Position numbers and translations under genes: made by a program
The notes under the pieces: generated by a model
Told to the model about the DNA's origin: nothing
Seen by the model: only the letters and a program-made list of their open reading frames with translations
Databases searched by the model: none
Origin: Thiobacillus denitrificans DSM 12475
Lineage (GTDB): Bacteria > Pseudomonadota > Gammaproteobacteria > Burkholderiales > Thiobacillaceae
Direction: 5' to 3'
NCBI RefSeq assembly: GCF_000376425.1
Contig: NZ_AQWL01000004.1
Coordinates: 62,001 to 126,000 of the forward strand
DNA length: 64,000 nt
Shown here: piece by piece, positions 18,784 through 27,440 of the stretch
How the letters are laid out: every line of letters begins with the position of its first letter
Numbering within the stretch: position 1 is the first letter of the stretch

Positions 18784-19708
18784 GCACGATCACCCGCACG
18801 GCGCCAGCGGACACCACGTACACGCAGAGGTCCCCGGCGGCAATGGCAAGCTGGCCGTCGCCCTGCTGCTGACGCTGTCATTCGCCGTGATCGAGGCAGT
18901 GGCCGGCTGGTGGTCGGGTTCGCTCGCGCTGCTGTCCGATGCGGCGCACATGCTCACCGATTCGTCCGCGCTGGGGCTGGCCGCCGGCGCCGCCTGGCTG
19001 GCGCGCCGCCCGCCCAGCACACGCCATTCCTACGGGCTGGTACGCGCCGAAGTGCTGGCTGCACTGCTCAACAGCCTGGTGATGCTGATCCTGATCGGCT
19101 ACATCGTGCATGAGGCCGTCGATCGCCTCGGCGCCCCGCGTGAGATTGCCGGTGATGCCGTAATCGGCATCGCCGTCATCGGCCTCGCGGTCAATCTCGT
19201 CGTCGCCTGGGTGCTGTCGCGTGGCGAACACACCTTGAACAGTCGTGCCGCGCTGCTGCATGTTCTAGGCGATGCGCTCGGCTCGGTGGCGGCGATCGTC
19301 GCCGGCATCGTCATCGTCACCACCGGCTGGACGCCGATCGATCCGCTGCTGTCGCTGCTGGTGGCGGCGCTGATCCTGGTCTCGGCATTGCGCCTGTTGC
19401 GCGAAGTCGTGCATGTGCTGATGGAAGGGGTGCCGCCACATGTCCGCCTCGATGCCGTCGGCCACGACCTGGCCACGCTCGAAGGCGTGCTGCGGGTGCA
19501 CGATCTGCATGTATGGACCCTGTCGTCCGGCACCATCGCCTTGTCCGCCCACCTGGAAATCCGCACGCTGGCCGACTGGCCAGCGATTCTCGCTACAGCG
19601 CGCCGGACCCTGGACACACAGCACGGCATCTGTCATGTCACCCTGCAGCCCGAGGTGCTGGCGGCGACGCCGCTGGTACGCGCACCCCATCCCCCCACCC
19701 ACTCCTGA
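18770..19708 (+). CDS. Cation diffusion facilitator (zinc-type efflux)
   Basis: The 312-aa product is a CDF antiporter of the CzcD/ZitB group. A His-rich N-terminus (HKHDHPHGASGHHVHAE) precedes six membrane segments. The metal-site motifs are HMLTDSS in helix 2 and HVLGDALGS in helix 5, the HxxxD pairs that favour Zn2+ export. A cytoplasmic C-terminal domain carries HDLHVWTLSSG. The GTG at 18770 puts the His-rich tail at the very start. A GTG 6 bp later is also possible, and an ATG at 18695 would overlap nagZ much more. Confidence 0.88.
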   Translation: MDVHKHDHPHGASGHHVHAEVPGGNGKLAVALLLTLSFAVIEAVAGWWSGSLALLSDAAHMLTDSSALGLAAGAAWLARRPPSTRHSYGLVRAEVLAALLNSLVMLILIGYIVHEAVDRLGAPREIAGDAVIGIAVIGLAVNLVVAWVLSRGEHTLNSRAALLHVLGDALGSVAAIVAGIVIVTTGWTPIDPLLSLLVAALILVSALRLLREVVHVLMEGVPPHVRLDAVGHDLATLEGVLRVHDLHVWTLSSGTIALSAHLEIRTLADWPAILATARRTLDTQHGICHVTLQPEVLAATPLVRAPHPPTHS

Positions 19709-19741
19709 ATATTTTTTCTGCAAAAAGTCGTGCGCTGGCGC

Positions 19742-19769
19742 TTGACACACAAATGAGAATCGTTATTAT
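19742..19769 (+). promoter_or_regulatory. Fur-box-overlapped promoter of the haem operon
   Basis: TTGACA (19742-19747) and TATTAT (19764-19769) are spaced by 16 bp. The sequence 19749-19767 matches the 19-bp Fur consensus at 13 positions and covers the spacer and -10. Iron-loaded Fur would block RNA polymerase. hemP starts 33 bp downstream. Confidence 0.7.
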
Positions 19770-19802
19770 TCGTAACACCTGAGGCAAAAACAAATATCTC
19801 GA

Positions 19803-20021
19803 ATGAATCCCGCTCAACCCGAAGCTGACGCCGACACCATGCGAACGCACCTCTCTTCACCCCGCCGTTTACCGGTTGAGCCCAGGCAACGGGTTTTTCC
19901 GTCGGACATCATCCCAACGAGTCTTTTATTCCAGGGCCAGCAGGAAATCCTGATCAGCCACCAGGGCGAGCACTATCGCCTGCGCATAACCAAGAACGAC
20001 AAACTGATTCTGACCAAGTAG
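19803..20021 (+). CDS. hemP: Hemin uptake protein HemP
   Basis: This 72-aa protein has the HemP/HmuP signature in its last 35 residues: LLFQGQQEILISHQGEHYRL then RITKNDKLILTK. In Bradyrhizobium and Burkholderia, HmuP is a DNA-binding co-activator of haem-receptor genes. It is the first gene behind a Fur-box promoter, the usual place. The N-terminal ~35 residues are variable, and an internal Met at 13 is an alternative start. Confidence 0.9.
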   Translation: MNPAQPEADADTMRTHLSSPRRLPVEPRQRVFPSDIIPTSLLFQGQQEILISHQGEHYRLRITKNDKLILTK

Positions 20022-20115
20022 TACGCACACCATTTTTCAGCTGCCTGAAAAATGGAATTCCCACCCGCCCGCCAGCGCACACGCGCCAGCCAGCCTCGAG
20101 TTCAAGGAGACTGGC

Positions 20116-20358
20116 ATGGCCTCACCGCATTTTCACGACACCCACGAAATCGTCATCGCCGCAACCTTGTGGCTGATGCACCGCTACCAGAAGACTGGCT
20201 GTAAAAAGCTCGCCCGTATGGTCGAGCAGCATTTGCGCTGGATGCGGGCAAGCGCAACCAGCCCCGTGCTCGCCAATGCGTGCGAACGCCTGTCGTACGA
20301 ATGGCGCTCAGTGTCGGGTGCCGCACGCCCCGTGCCCCCACCCCCCAGCTTGCATTGA
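20116..20358 (+). CDS. Small unknown protein A of the haem operon
   Basis: The 80-aa product is not recognised. It has a His-rich start (MASPHFHDTHEIV), an amphipathic helical stretch IVIAATLWLMHRYQKTGCKK, two cysteines and a Pro-rich tail. A good ribosome site (AAGGAG) lies 7 bp before the ATG, and the gene sits between hemP and a peroxiredoxin in the Fur-controlled group. Its IAA-x(n)-SPVLANACERL layout loosely matches that of the second small protein at 20943. A haem-related role is inferred only from position. Confidence 0.65.
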   Translation: MASPHFHDTHEIVIAATLWLMHRYQKTGCKKLARMVEQHLRWMRASATSPVLANACERLSYEWRSVSGAARPVPPPPSLH

Positions 20359-20369
20359 AGGAGCCTCCC

Positions 20370-20891
20370 ATGATCTCGATTGGACAAACGATCCCCGACT
20401 CCACATGCGCAGCTTATCTGCCCGATGGTCGCATCGAACCCATCTCGCTTGATCAATACCATGGCAAATGGCTGGTGCTGTTCTTCTGGCCGCTCGATTT
20501 CACCTTCGTCTGCCCGACGGAAATCCGTGCCTATTCCGATCTCAGCCACGATTTCGACGTCTCCGGTGCTGTCCTACTCGGTGCCAGCGTCGATTCAGCG
20601 CACGCCCACCGCGCCTGGGTCAGGCACGGTCTCGGCGCGGTCAGGTTCCCGTTGTTGGGCGACGTGTCGCGCACGCTGGCACAAGGCTTCGACGTACTCA
20701 CCGAATCCGGGGTGGCAGTGCGCGCCATCTTCATCGTCAGCCCTGAAGGCCGCGTCATGAGCGTGGCAGCGAACGATCTGAACGTCGGCCGTTCAGCACG
20801 CGAAACACTGCGCCTCTTGCACGCCTTGCAAAGTGGCGCACTCACCGCCTGCGAATGGCAGCCCGGCCAGTCCTTCATCGCCGCCGCCTGA
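20370..20891 (+). CDS. AhpC/TSA peroxiredoxin
   Basis: This 173-aa typical 2-Cys peroxiredoxin should reduce peroxides at Cys48 (FTFVCPTEI), with Cys161 (LTACEWQPG) as the likely resolving residue of the partner subunit. The fold landmarks PLDFTFVCPTE, LGASVDSAHAHRAW and FPLLGDVSR are clear. The ATG follows GGAG, 12 bp after the preceding gene. A peroxiredoxin within a haem operon would guard against peroxide chemistry during haem breakdown. That reading is inferred from context. Confidence 0.9.
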   Translation: MISIGQTIPDSTCAAYLPDGRIEPISLDQYHGKWLVLFFWPLDFTFVCPTEIRAYSDLSHDFDVSGAVLLGASVDSAHAHRAWVRHGLGAVRFPLLGDVSRTLAQGFDVLTESGVAVRAIFIVSPEGRVMSVAANDLNVGRSARETLRLLHALQSGALTACEWQPGQSFIAAA

Positions 20892-20942
20892 CGGTGCCGG
20901 CATTTCGCTTCGCAAGTTTCACATTTGAAGAAAGGAATTCCC

Positions 20943-21251
20943 GTGCATCCTTCCCATCCCACTTCACTTCTTATTGCCGCATTGGTCATGTTGCGCCGCC
21001 CTTGCGTGCGCAACAAGGCGACCGCCCAGTTGCTGCTCGAGCGCGCGGCCGAATACGCCGACCTGACGCCGGCCGAGCGCGAAGCCTGCCTCAATCTTGC
21101 CAGCGATCTCGATATCGAGCATCCCGGCCTCATCGCGGCGTATCCCGTCCGGTCCGCGGCACGCCCCGTTCCGGGCGCGAAAAGCCCGCAGCATCGGAAG
21201 CCGATTCCCGGCCCATTCCTTGCCTCGAACACGAAAGGAGTTCCCGCATGA
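20943..21251 (+). CDS. Small unknown protein B of the haem operon
   Basis: The 102-aa product is not recognised. Residues 8-60 look helical (SLLIAALVMLRRP, then ATAQLLLERAAEYADL), ending near EACLNLASDLDIEHPGL, and the last ~35 residues are Pro/Arg-rich. I chose the GTG at 20943 because AAAGGAA lies 6 bp upstream. A TTG at 20925 would sit ahead of that site. The stop overlaps the hmuS ATG, so translation is coupled. Along with protein A it brackets the peroxiredoxin. Confidence 0.65.
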   Translation: MHPSHPTSLLIAALVMLRRPCVRNKATAQLLLERAAEYADLTPAEREACLNLASDLDIEHPGLIAAYPVRSAARPVPGAKSPQHRKPIPGPFLASNTKGVPA

Positions 21252-22315
21252 GCCCCGCCCACGCTGCTGTTGTTTCCACCGAAACCCTCCACACCCTGCG
21301 CGGTGCCTGGCATGCGCTCACCGCACAGCAAAACCTGCGCACCCGCGATGCGGCGCAGAAACTCGGCGTATCGGAAGCCCAATTGCTCGCCACCGGCGTA
21401 GGCGCACACGTCACCCGCCTCACCGGCGACCTGCGTGACCTGATGATGCGCATCGGCGAACTGGGGAAAGTGCAGGCTCAGACGCGCAACGAGGCCGCCG
21501 TCCATGAGAAGGTGGGGGCATACACGAACATCACCCACGGCGATCAGGTCGGTCTGGTACTGGGCGACGCGATCGACCTGCGCCTGCTTTACGACAAATG
21601 GGCATTCGGCTATGCGGTCGAAGAGAAGATCGGACAGGGAACCCGCCGCTCCTTCCAGTTTTTCGATGCGTTCGGCGACGTCATTCACACGATTTATCTG
21701 CGCGACAACGGCGACATATTCGCCTTCGAAGCGCTGCGCGATGCCTGGGCGGCGCCCATCCAGATCTCCGGCGAAACCGTGCTACCGCATCCCGCAGGCA
21801 GCGCGCCGGAACGCCCGGACGATGCCGTCGACGCCAAAGCCTTCGCTGCCGACTGGAGGGTGATGACCGAGACCCCGGGGATTTTAGGGCTGCTGAAAAA
21901 ACACAAGCTCAGCCGTACGCAGGCATTCCGCCTCATCGGCAGCGAATTTGCCATCCCGCTCCTGACCGATGCACCCGCGCGGCTGCTGCAGGCCGCCGCC
22001 AGGATCGGTCAGGAAATCATGGTGTTTGTCGGCAATCCAGGCTGTATCCAGATCCATGCCGGACCGGTGCAGAATGTCCAGCGCAGAGGTAACTGGCTCA
22101 GCGTGCTCGACCCCGATTTCAGTCTGCACCTGCGCGAAGACAGGGTGGCACAGGCCTGGCTGGTGAGAAAGCCTACCACCGACGGTATCGTCACCTCGGT
22201 CGAACTGCTCGACGCTGCAGGCGAGCTCATCGCCTGCTTTTTCGACAAGCGCACGCCCGGCTTCCCCGAAACCACCGGCTGGCGCATGCTGGCCTCCAGC
22301 CTGGAGCCATGCTGA
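21248..22315 (+). CDS. hmuS: Hemin-degrading factor HmuS/HemS
   Basis: HmuS/HemS/ChuS proteins bind haem in the cytoplasm and carry or degrade it. The 355-aa product has the duplicated HemS architecture. The first half contains MMRIGELGKVQAQTRNEAAV and SFQFFDAFGDVIHTIYLRD. The second half has IMVFVGNPGCIQIHAGPVQN and VAQAWLVRKPTTDGIVTS, with a His in each half as likely haem ligand. Length is typical. The downstream monooxygenase start lies inside its end. Confidence 0.93.
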   Translation: MSPAHAAVVSTETLHTLRGAWHALTAQQNLRTRDAAQKLGVSEAQLLATGVGAHVTRLTGDLRDLMMRIGELGKVQAQTRNEAAVHEKVGAYTNITHGDQVGLVLGDAIDLRLLYDKWAFGYAVEEKIGQGTRRSFQFFDAFGDVIHTIYLRDNGDIFAFEALRDAWAAPIQISGETVLPHPAGSAPERPDDAVDAKAFAADWRVMTETPGILGLLKKHKLSRTQAFRLIGSEFAIPLLTDAPARLLQAAARIGQEIMVFVGNPGCIQIHAGPVQNVQRRGNWLSVLDPDFSLHLREDRVAQAWLVRKPTTDGIVTSVELLDAAGELIACFFDKRTPGFPETTGWRMLASSLEPC

Positions 22316-22638
22316 TGCTCGCGATCTCCTACCATTTTTATGTGCTGCCGCGCCATCGCGAGCATTTCCGCCATGCCTACCAGGCATCACGCGAAACCTT
22401 GCAACAGGCGCAGGGGCTGGTTTCACATCAGCTCAACGAGCCACGTAGCCAACACGAAGCTTTTACGCTGCTGATGGCGTGGAATAACCGGTCGAGTTTC
22501 GAACGCTTCATCCGCAGTTGGGTTGGCGTCTGGATGCTGAACGGCATGGGACTGGAGCGCGATGCCTTCGCCGCGCCGATCCGGACCCACATCGGCGAGG
22601 AGGAATCCGCTCTCCACGTGGACAAACACGTGGCATGA
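22309..22638 (+). CDS. ABM-fold monooxygenase, IsdG-like
   Basis: The 109-aa product has the antibiotic-biosynthesis-monooxygenase fold pattern: MLAISYHFYVLPRHREHF, then GLVSHQLNEPRS, TLLMAWNNRSSFERFIRS. ABM-fold enzymes such as IsdG open haem without a P450. Its place directly after hmuS fits a haem-degrading role, but the catalytic Asn-Trp-His set is not fully clear here. The start at 22309 overlaps hmuS by 7 bp. ATG 22315 would give TGATG coupling instead. Confidence 0.78.
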   Translation: MLMLAISYHFYVLPRHREHFRHAYQASRETLQQAQGLVSHQLNEPRSQHEAFTLLMAWNNRSSFERFIRSWVGVWMLNGMGLERDAFAAPIRTHIGEEESALHVDKHVA

Positions 22639-22891
22639 AACGGCACACATGGGTTGCGACCTGTTCGTCGCGCTGCCATGGCTTGTCGGTATGGCAAGCC
22701 CCTCATCCGCCACTCGCCCTGTTCCTGTTGTTGGCGCGGAGATATGGGCAAGAGCTACAGATTGGCGGCAAAGGCAGGCGTGAGCCTTGCCACCCTGCCG
22801 TTACTTTTATTCATGACACACAAAAAAAAATCTTCATGCATGCAAGCATTGAAGCCCTCTCAACTCCTGCCGCAAACGCGACGTCACGATC

Positions 22892-23065
22892 ATGACCGAT
22901 CCGGGCAAGGCGGCCATGAAAATGGAGGTCAAGAAGGTCGGGAAGGTCGAGCGCTACAAGACCAGCAATGACTTCGGCCAAGAGGAAGATGAGAAAGCCG
23001 GCATCGCCCATCGGATGAAGGACGGTTCCATGGTGTACGCGCCGGAAACGATGGCCACGGAGTAA
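22892..23065 (+). CDS. Possible short unknown protein
   Basis: The 57-aa frame reads MTDPGKAAMKMEVKKVGK and ends HRMKDGSMVYAPETMATE. Its charged, low-hydrophobic composition and regular codon use hint at a real product, but it has no ribosome site of note and no family I know. It lies between the ABM monooxygenase and the tonB promoter. It could be a decayed remnant of a longer gene. Confidence 0.3.
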   Translation: MTDPGKAAMKMEVKKVGKVERYKTSNDFGQEEDEKAGIAHRMKDGSMVYAPETMATE

Positions 23066-23125
23066 AGCATTTCACGCCCAGCCCATACAATTACGCAACA
23101 TTTGCATATTGGTTAGCACAGATTA

Positions 23126-23154
23126 TTGACACAAATAATGCGAATTATTATCAT
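23126..23154 (+). promoter_or_regulatory. Fur-box-overlapped promoter of tonB-exbBD
   Basis: TTGACA (23126-23131) is followed 17 bp later by TATCAT (23149-23154). Positions 23134-23152 match the 19-bp Fur consensus at 15 positions, the best of the three in the island. The tonB ATG is at 23280, leaving a ~120-bp leader. Confidence 0.75.
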
Positions 23155-23279
23155 TAGCTTAATTGTTCCCGATCCGCCATAACGGTTTCAACCCGGACGG
23201 GACCAGCCCCTGCCAGACAGAATCGCCGTTCGCCACGGACCACGGTTTCGGCTGGCATCGTTTGTAAATTGAACTGGAT

Positions 23280-24068
23280 ATGTCCGGGATGACCGCCACG
23301 CTGACTGCTTCGCCGGAATTCAAAAACGATCACGACACAGCAGCAGCACGCGGCGCCCGTTCGACATTCCAGCGCACGCGCATTTCACCCGCCTTGCTTC
23401 TCACGGTAGGTCTTGGTCACGCCGCTCTGCTCTGCCTGCTGCTGTTCGCCAGCGACTCGCCGGAACCCATTACGCCACCACGGCCGCTGACGATCAACCT
23501 GATCTCACCCGAAGCCGTAAAGCCACAGCCCACGCCGCAACCCAAGCCGCGGCCGCAGCCCGAACCGGTACCCAGGCCGCCCGAACCGGTGGTCAAGACG
23601 CTACCGCCGCCGCCAGTACTGGCAGCCAAGCCGACGCCCACCCCCGCAGCACAGCCCGTGATCGAGGAGGTGCCCATACCTGCACCCGCACCCAAGCCCG
23701 TGCCCGTAGCCGAGCCGGTGCCGGCACCCGAGCCGGCCCCGGCGCCGGTGGCGGCTGAAATCAGCAAACCTGCGCCAGCGCCGCCCACACCGCCACGTCA
23801 GGCGGATTACCTGGCCAATCCCAAGCCGCACTATCCGCAACTGTCGCGGCGACTGGGCGAGGCCGGCACGGTGCGCCTCAACATCCTGGTCAATCCGGAT
23901 GGCAGCGTCGCACGCCTGGAACTGGCGCAAAGCAGCGGTTATCCGCGCCTCGACCGCTCCGCCATGGACACGGTTCAGTCCAGCTGGAAATTCGAGCCCG
24001 CCCGCCAGAACGGTAAACCGGTGGCCGCCTGGGTCATCGTGCCGATCCAATTCACCCTCAGGAGCTAA
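23280..24068 (+). CDS. tonB: TonB energy-transducing protein
   Basis: TonB passes the proton-motive force from ExbB/ExbD to outer-membrane receptors. The 262-aa product has one membrane segment at about 38-56 (ALLLTVGLGHAALLCLLLFA), a long Pro/Glu/Lys/Ala-rich spacer (~64-170) and a C-terminal TonB domain containing PHYPQLSRRLGEAGTVRLNI and SGYPRLDRSAMD. The start could also be the ATG 9 bp later. It heads the tonB-exbB-exbD group behind a Fur box. Confidence 0.95.
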   Translation: MSGMTATLTASPEFKNDHDTAAARGARSTFQRTRISPALLLTVGLGHAALLCLLLFASDSPEPITPPRPLTINLISPEAVKPQPTPQPKPRPQPEPVPRPPEPVVKTLPPPPVLAAKPTPTPAAQPVIEEVPIPAPAPKPVPVAEPVPAPEPAPAPVAAEISKPAPAPPTPPRQADYLANPKPHYPQLSRRLGEAGTVRLNILVNPDGSVARLELAQSSGYPRLDRSAMDTVQSSWKFEPARQNGKPVAAWVIVPIQFTLRS

Positions 24069-24071
24069 GTC

Positions 24072-24827
24072 ATGGAAACCGCAGTACACCCCACCCAGCT
24101 GGGCTTCGCCCATTTCCTCGCACAGGCCGACGGCCTCGCGCATTTCCTGCTCGTCGTACTGCTCGCGATGTCGGTCATCACCTGGTACCTCATCGCCAGC
24201 AAGAGCATTGCCAACTGGCGCATGAAGAAACATGCGCAGGCTTTCCTGGCGCGCTTCTGGGATGCGCCCGGCCTGGCCTCGGTGGCCGAATACCTGCAGA
24301 ACCATGGCATCAACGACCCGTTCTCGCATCTCACCCATCACGGCCTCAAGGCCGCCGAGCAGTTCCGCAACAAGACCGGCCAGCGTCTGGTCGAGTCGGG
24401 CTCGGAAGACGAATTCCTCACCCGCGCGTTGCGGCGGGCGATCAATCAGGACACCGCGCGCCTGGAATACGGCCACACCATGCTGGCGTCGATCGCCTCC
24501 TCGGCGCCTTTCGTCGGCCTGTTCGGCACGGTATGGGGCATTTATCACGCGCTGGTCAATATCGGCATGAGCGGGTCGGGCAGCCTCGATCAGGTGGCGG
24601 GGCCGGTCGGCGAGGCGCTGATCATGACTGCACTGGGCCTGGCCGTCGCGATCCCCGCCGTGCTTGCCTACAACTTCTTCAACCGCGCCAAGCGCAGCAT
24701 GCTGTCCGATGTCGACGGCTTCGCACACGACCTGTTCGCTTTCATGTCCACCGGCGTGCGCAACAACACCCGCGTCGACCGCGGCGAAGCGCGCATCTAC
24801 AGCGCACCCGTGGCAAGGGGCGCGTGA
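24072..24827 (+). CDS. exbB: ExbB proton-channel subunit
   Basis: The 251-aa product has the three-helix ExbB/TolQ/MotA layout: helix 1 at ~20-40 (FLLVVLLAMSVITWYLIASK), and helices 2-3 with MLASIASSAPFVGLFGTVWG and GEALIMTALGLAVAIPAVLA. It forms the proton-motive channel with ExbD and powers TonB. It is 3 bp from tonB, and its stop shares one base with exbD. Confidence 0.95.
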   Translation: METAVHPTQLGFAHFLAQADGLAHFLLVVLLAMSVITWYLIASKSIANWRMKKHAQAFLARFWDAPGLASVAEYLQNHGINDPFSHLTHHGLKAAEQFRNKTGQRLVESGSEDEFLTRALRRAINQDTARLEYGHTMLASIASSAPFVGLFGTVWGIYHALVNIGMSGSGSLDQVAGPVGEALIMTALGLAVAIPAVLAYNFFNRAKRSMLSDVDGFAHDLFAFMSTGVRNNTRVDRGEARIYSAPVARGA

Positions 24828-25246
24828 TGGCCTTCGGCGGACTCACGAACGACGGCGGCGACGGCGACAATGCGGAAATCAACATGATTCCGCTGATCGA
24901 CGTGATGCTGGTGCTGCTGGTCATCTTCATCATCACTGCGCCTTTGATGACGCACGCGGTCAAGGTCGACCTGCCGACCGCTTCCAGCCAGCCCGACCCG
25001 GCCCGGCCCGAGACGATCAATCTCTCGATCAAGGCAGACGGCTCGGTGTTCTGGAACGCCGAGCCGGTCGACGCCGCTGCCTGGCAGGCACGCATGGAAG
25101 CTGCTGCGCAGCAGACGCCACAGCCGGAAATCCACCTCCGCGCCGACGGCGATCTGGCCTACCGCAATGTCGCGCAGATCATGGCCGACGCCGCGAAAGC
25201 CGGTCTCACCAAGCTGGGATTCGTGACCGACCCCCACCCCCGATAA
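24827..25246 (+). CDS. exbD: ExbD proton-channel subunit
   Basis: The 139-aa product has the ExbD/TolR single helix with the essential aspartate: INMIPLIDVMLVLLVIFIIT, Asp25. A periplasmic domain follows with LPTASSQP and ETINLSIKADGSVFWN. The start overlaps the exbB stop by one base (TGATG), so the two subunits are co-translated. Confidence 0.95.
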   Translation: MAFGGLTNDGGDGDNAEINMIPLIDVMLVLLVIFIITAPLMTHAVKVDLPTASSQPDPARPETINLSIKADGSVFWNAEPVDAAAWQARMEAAAQQTPQPEIHLRADGDLAYRNVAQIMADAAKAGLTKLGFVTDPHPR

Positions 25247-25355
25247 GGTTTCACTACCGGACGCAGCTGTCCATTTTCAACCACCGCCAGCCAGCCGCAT
25301 GCCTTGCATCAAGCCAGCCAGCCAGCCAAACACATCCGACGCAAGGGAGCAAGCA

Positions 25356-27440
25356 ATGAACCGCATCACCCGTACTTTCAGGCAGCAGGGCCCGGCCTGT
25401 GTACTCACCCCATCCCGGCTGGCCGTGGCCGTGGCCTTCGCCCTCAATTTCCCCGCCCAGGGAATGGCCGCCCAGGCTGAGCTGCCGCGCATCGACGTCA
25501 TCTCCGGTGGCGAAGAAGCCATTGCCAAACAACCGGGTTCGGTCTCGATCGTCAATCAGGCGCAACTCGAACGCATCCAGCCGCTCACCACCGAGGACGC
25601 CCTGCGCCAGGTGCCCGGGGTGCACATCAAGCGCGAAGAAGAAACGGCTGTCGTCGCCAACATCGGCATCCGCGGCCTGAACGCGGCTGACTACAAGTCG
25701 CTGATCCTCGAAGACGGCGTGCCCATTGCCCCCGGCCTGTTCGTCGGCAACGGCCGCTACTACAACCCGCGCATCCAGCGCATGGACGAAATCGAAGTGC
25801 TGAAGGGTGCCGCTGCGCTGCGCTACGGCCCCAACACCATCGGCGGCGTCATCAACTACAAGACCAAGGATCCCATCGACGGCTTTTCCGTTTCGGGCCG
25901 CGCTGGCACGCACAACTATCGCGAAGCCACCATCGAAGCAGGCGGTTCGACCCCTTCGGGAGAAGCCAGGGCCGGCTTGTTCTACACCCGCGCGTCAAGC
26001 GACGGCTTCCAGGACAAAGGCTTCGACATGCAGGATTTCATGGTCAAGGCCGGCATGGCGCTGGGTGACGACCAGTGGCTGGGCGCGAAATTCACTTATT
26101 ACGAAAACGACGCCAATATTTCCTATCGCGGCCTGTTCCTTGGCGAATACAACGCCGGAGCCGGGTACAACCCCGCGCCGGATGATTATTTCCTGACCGA
26201 ACGCAAATCGCTCGACATCAACCATATGTGGGAAATCCGCCCCGGCATGAGCCTCAACACCGTGGTCTACTGGAGCGAGATGTACCGCGATTACTGGCGC
26301 TTCGCAGTCGACAACGCCGCCTCGACCGCCGCCGGAAGCTGGGTTTACACGAACGTCGTCAACGGCAACAACCGCGCCTTCGACCGCATCGGTCTGGATT
26401 CCCGTCTCACTGTCGCCAACCGGCTCTTCGGCGTGACCGGCGAGGCCGAAATCGGTGTGCGCGTGATGCAGGAAGAGATGGTCGATCAGGGTATCGCCGC
26501 GACCCGTGCCAACCCGCGTACCGGCACGATCACCTCCGACCGCATCGATACCGCCACCAGCTACGCCCTGTTCGCGCAGAATCGCTTCGATGTGACCGAC
26601 AGGCTCTCGATTACCCCTGGCCTGCGGATCGAAAGCTACGAGCAGGAGCGTGAAGATCTGAAGAACAGCGCCAACAACGGCGACAGTTCGAACACCGAAT
26701 ACCTGCCCGGGATCGGCGCAACCTACAAGCTGAGCCCCGCCGCCCAGCTTTATGGCAGTGTCTACAAAGCGTTCTCGCCGCCACTCAACTCGCAGTCGAT
26801 CGTCACCGGTCTCGATCAGCAACTCGACGCCGAACATTCCATCAACGTCGAATTCGGCGTACGCGGCGGCAGTGGCGCGCTACGTTATGAATTCACCGCG
26901 TTCCAGATGGATTTCGACAACCAGATCACCCCGGCCATCTCCGGCGGCCTCGCGAACGCGAACGCCGGCAGCACTCTGCATCGCGGTCTGGAAGGCGCGC
27001 TGGGCTACCGCTGGGACAATGGCTTCAGCATGGACGGCAACCTGACCTGGATTCCGGTTTCGGAATACCGCGAAGATCGTGGCGGCGGCATCAACGACGG
27101 CAACCGCCTGCCCTACTCGCCAGAACTGCTGGCGAACCTGAGCCTCGGCTACGCGTCGGGCCCGGTCAACGCTGCACTATCGTGGAATTACGTCGATGAG
27201 CAATTCGGTTCCGGCGAGAACACCACGCCGATCACCGGCAGCGGCAACGCCGTCTGGTCGGGCCTGATTCCGAGCTACTACACCGTAGACCTCACCGGCA
27301 GCTACGACGTCAACAAGCAACTCAAACTCTTCGGCGCGATCAAGAACCTGACCGACGAGCGCTACATCGCCAGTCTGCGCCAGGGCATCTATGCCGGTCC
27401 CGAACGGGCATTCGAAGTGGGTGCGAAATACACCTTCTGA
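25356..27440 (+). CDS. TonB-dependent receptor, FecA-like
   Basis: The 694-aa product has a long signal peptide (residues ~1-39), a plug domain with DALRQVPGVHIKREEE and IRGLNAADYKSLILEDGVPI, then RMDEIEVLKGAAALRYGPNT and GGVINYKT, and a C-terminal beta-barrel ending in EVGAKYTF. The motif pair near the plug is typical of Fe(III)-dicitrate receptors of the FecA group. The FecA-type N-terminal signalling domain seems absent, so it is probably not wired to a FecI/FecR system. The ATG follows AAGGGAG by 6 bp. No Fur box lies immediately upstream, so it is probably read from the tonB promoter. Confidence 0.9.
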   Translation: MNRITRTFRQQGPACVLTPSRLAVAVAFALNFPAQGMAAQAELPRIDVISGGEEAIAKQPGSVSIVNQAQLERIQPLTTEDALRQVPGVHIKREEETAVVANIGIRGLNAADYKSLILEDGVPIAPGLFVGNGRYYNPRIQRMDEIEVLKGAAALRYGPNTIGGVINYKTKDPIDGFSVSGRAGTHNYREATIEAGGSTPSGEARAGLFYTRASSDGFQDKGFDMQDFMVKAGMALGDDQWLGAKFTYYENDANISYRGLFLGEYNAGAGYNPAPDDYFLTERKSLDINHMWEIRPGMSLNTVVYWSEMYRDYWRFAVDNAASTAAGSWVYTNVVNGNNRAFDRIGLDSRLTVANRLFGVTGEAEIGVRVMQEEMVDQGIAATRANPRTGTITSDRIDTATSYALFAQNRFDVTDRLSITPGLRIESYEQEREDLKNSANNGDSSNTEYLPGIGATYKLSPAAQLYGSVYKAFSPPLNSQSIVTGLDQQLDAEHSINVEFGVRGGSGALRYEFTAFQMDFDNQITPAISGGLANANAGSTLHRGLEGALGYRWDNGFSMDGNLTWIPVSEYREDRGGGINDGNRLPYSPELLANLSLGYASGPVNAALSWNYVDEQFGSGENTTPITGSGNAVWSGLIPSYYTVDLTGSYDVNKQLKLFGAIKNLTDERYIASLRQGIYAGPERAFEVGAKYTF

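Larger units (their letters stand above)
22639..23279 (+). other. Long gap in the iron island
   Basis: This 641-bp stretch holds no clear gene. It contains a possible 57-aa reading frame (22892-23065), a run of nine A at ~22823 and, at its right end, the Fur-box promoter of tonB. The first ~250 bp have no reading frame with coding character. It may be the remains of a lost gene or a long untranslated region. Confidence 0.5.

Noticed and set aside
25247-25355. A possible Fur box before the FecA-like receptor gene
   Set aside because: No sequence with a useful match to the Fur consensus was seen; the gene is probably read from the tonB promoter.
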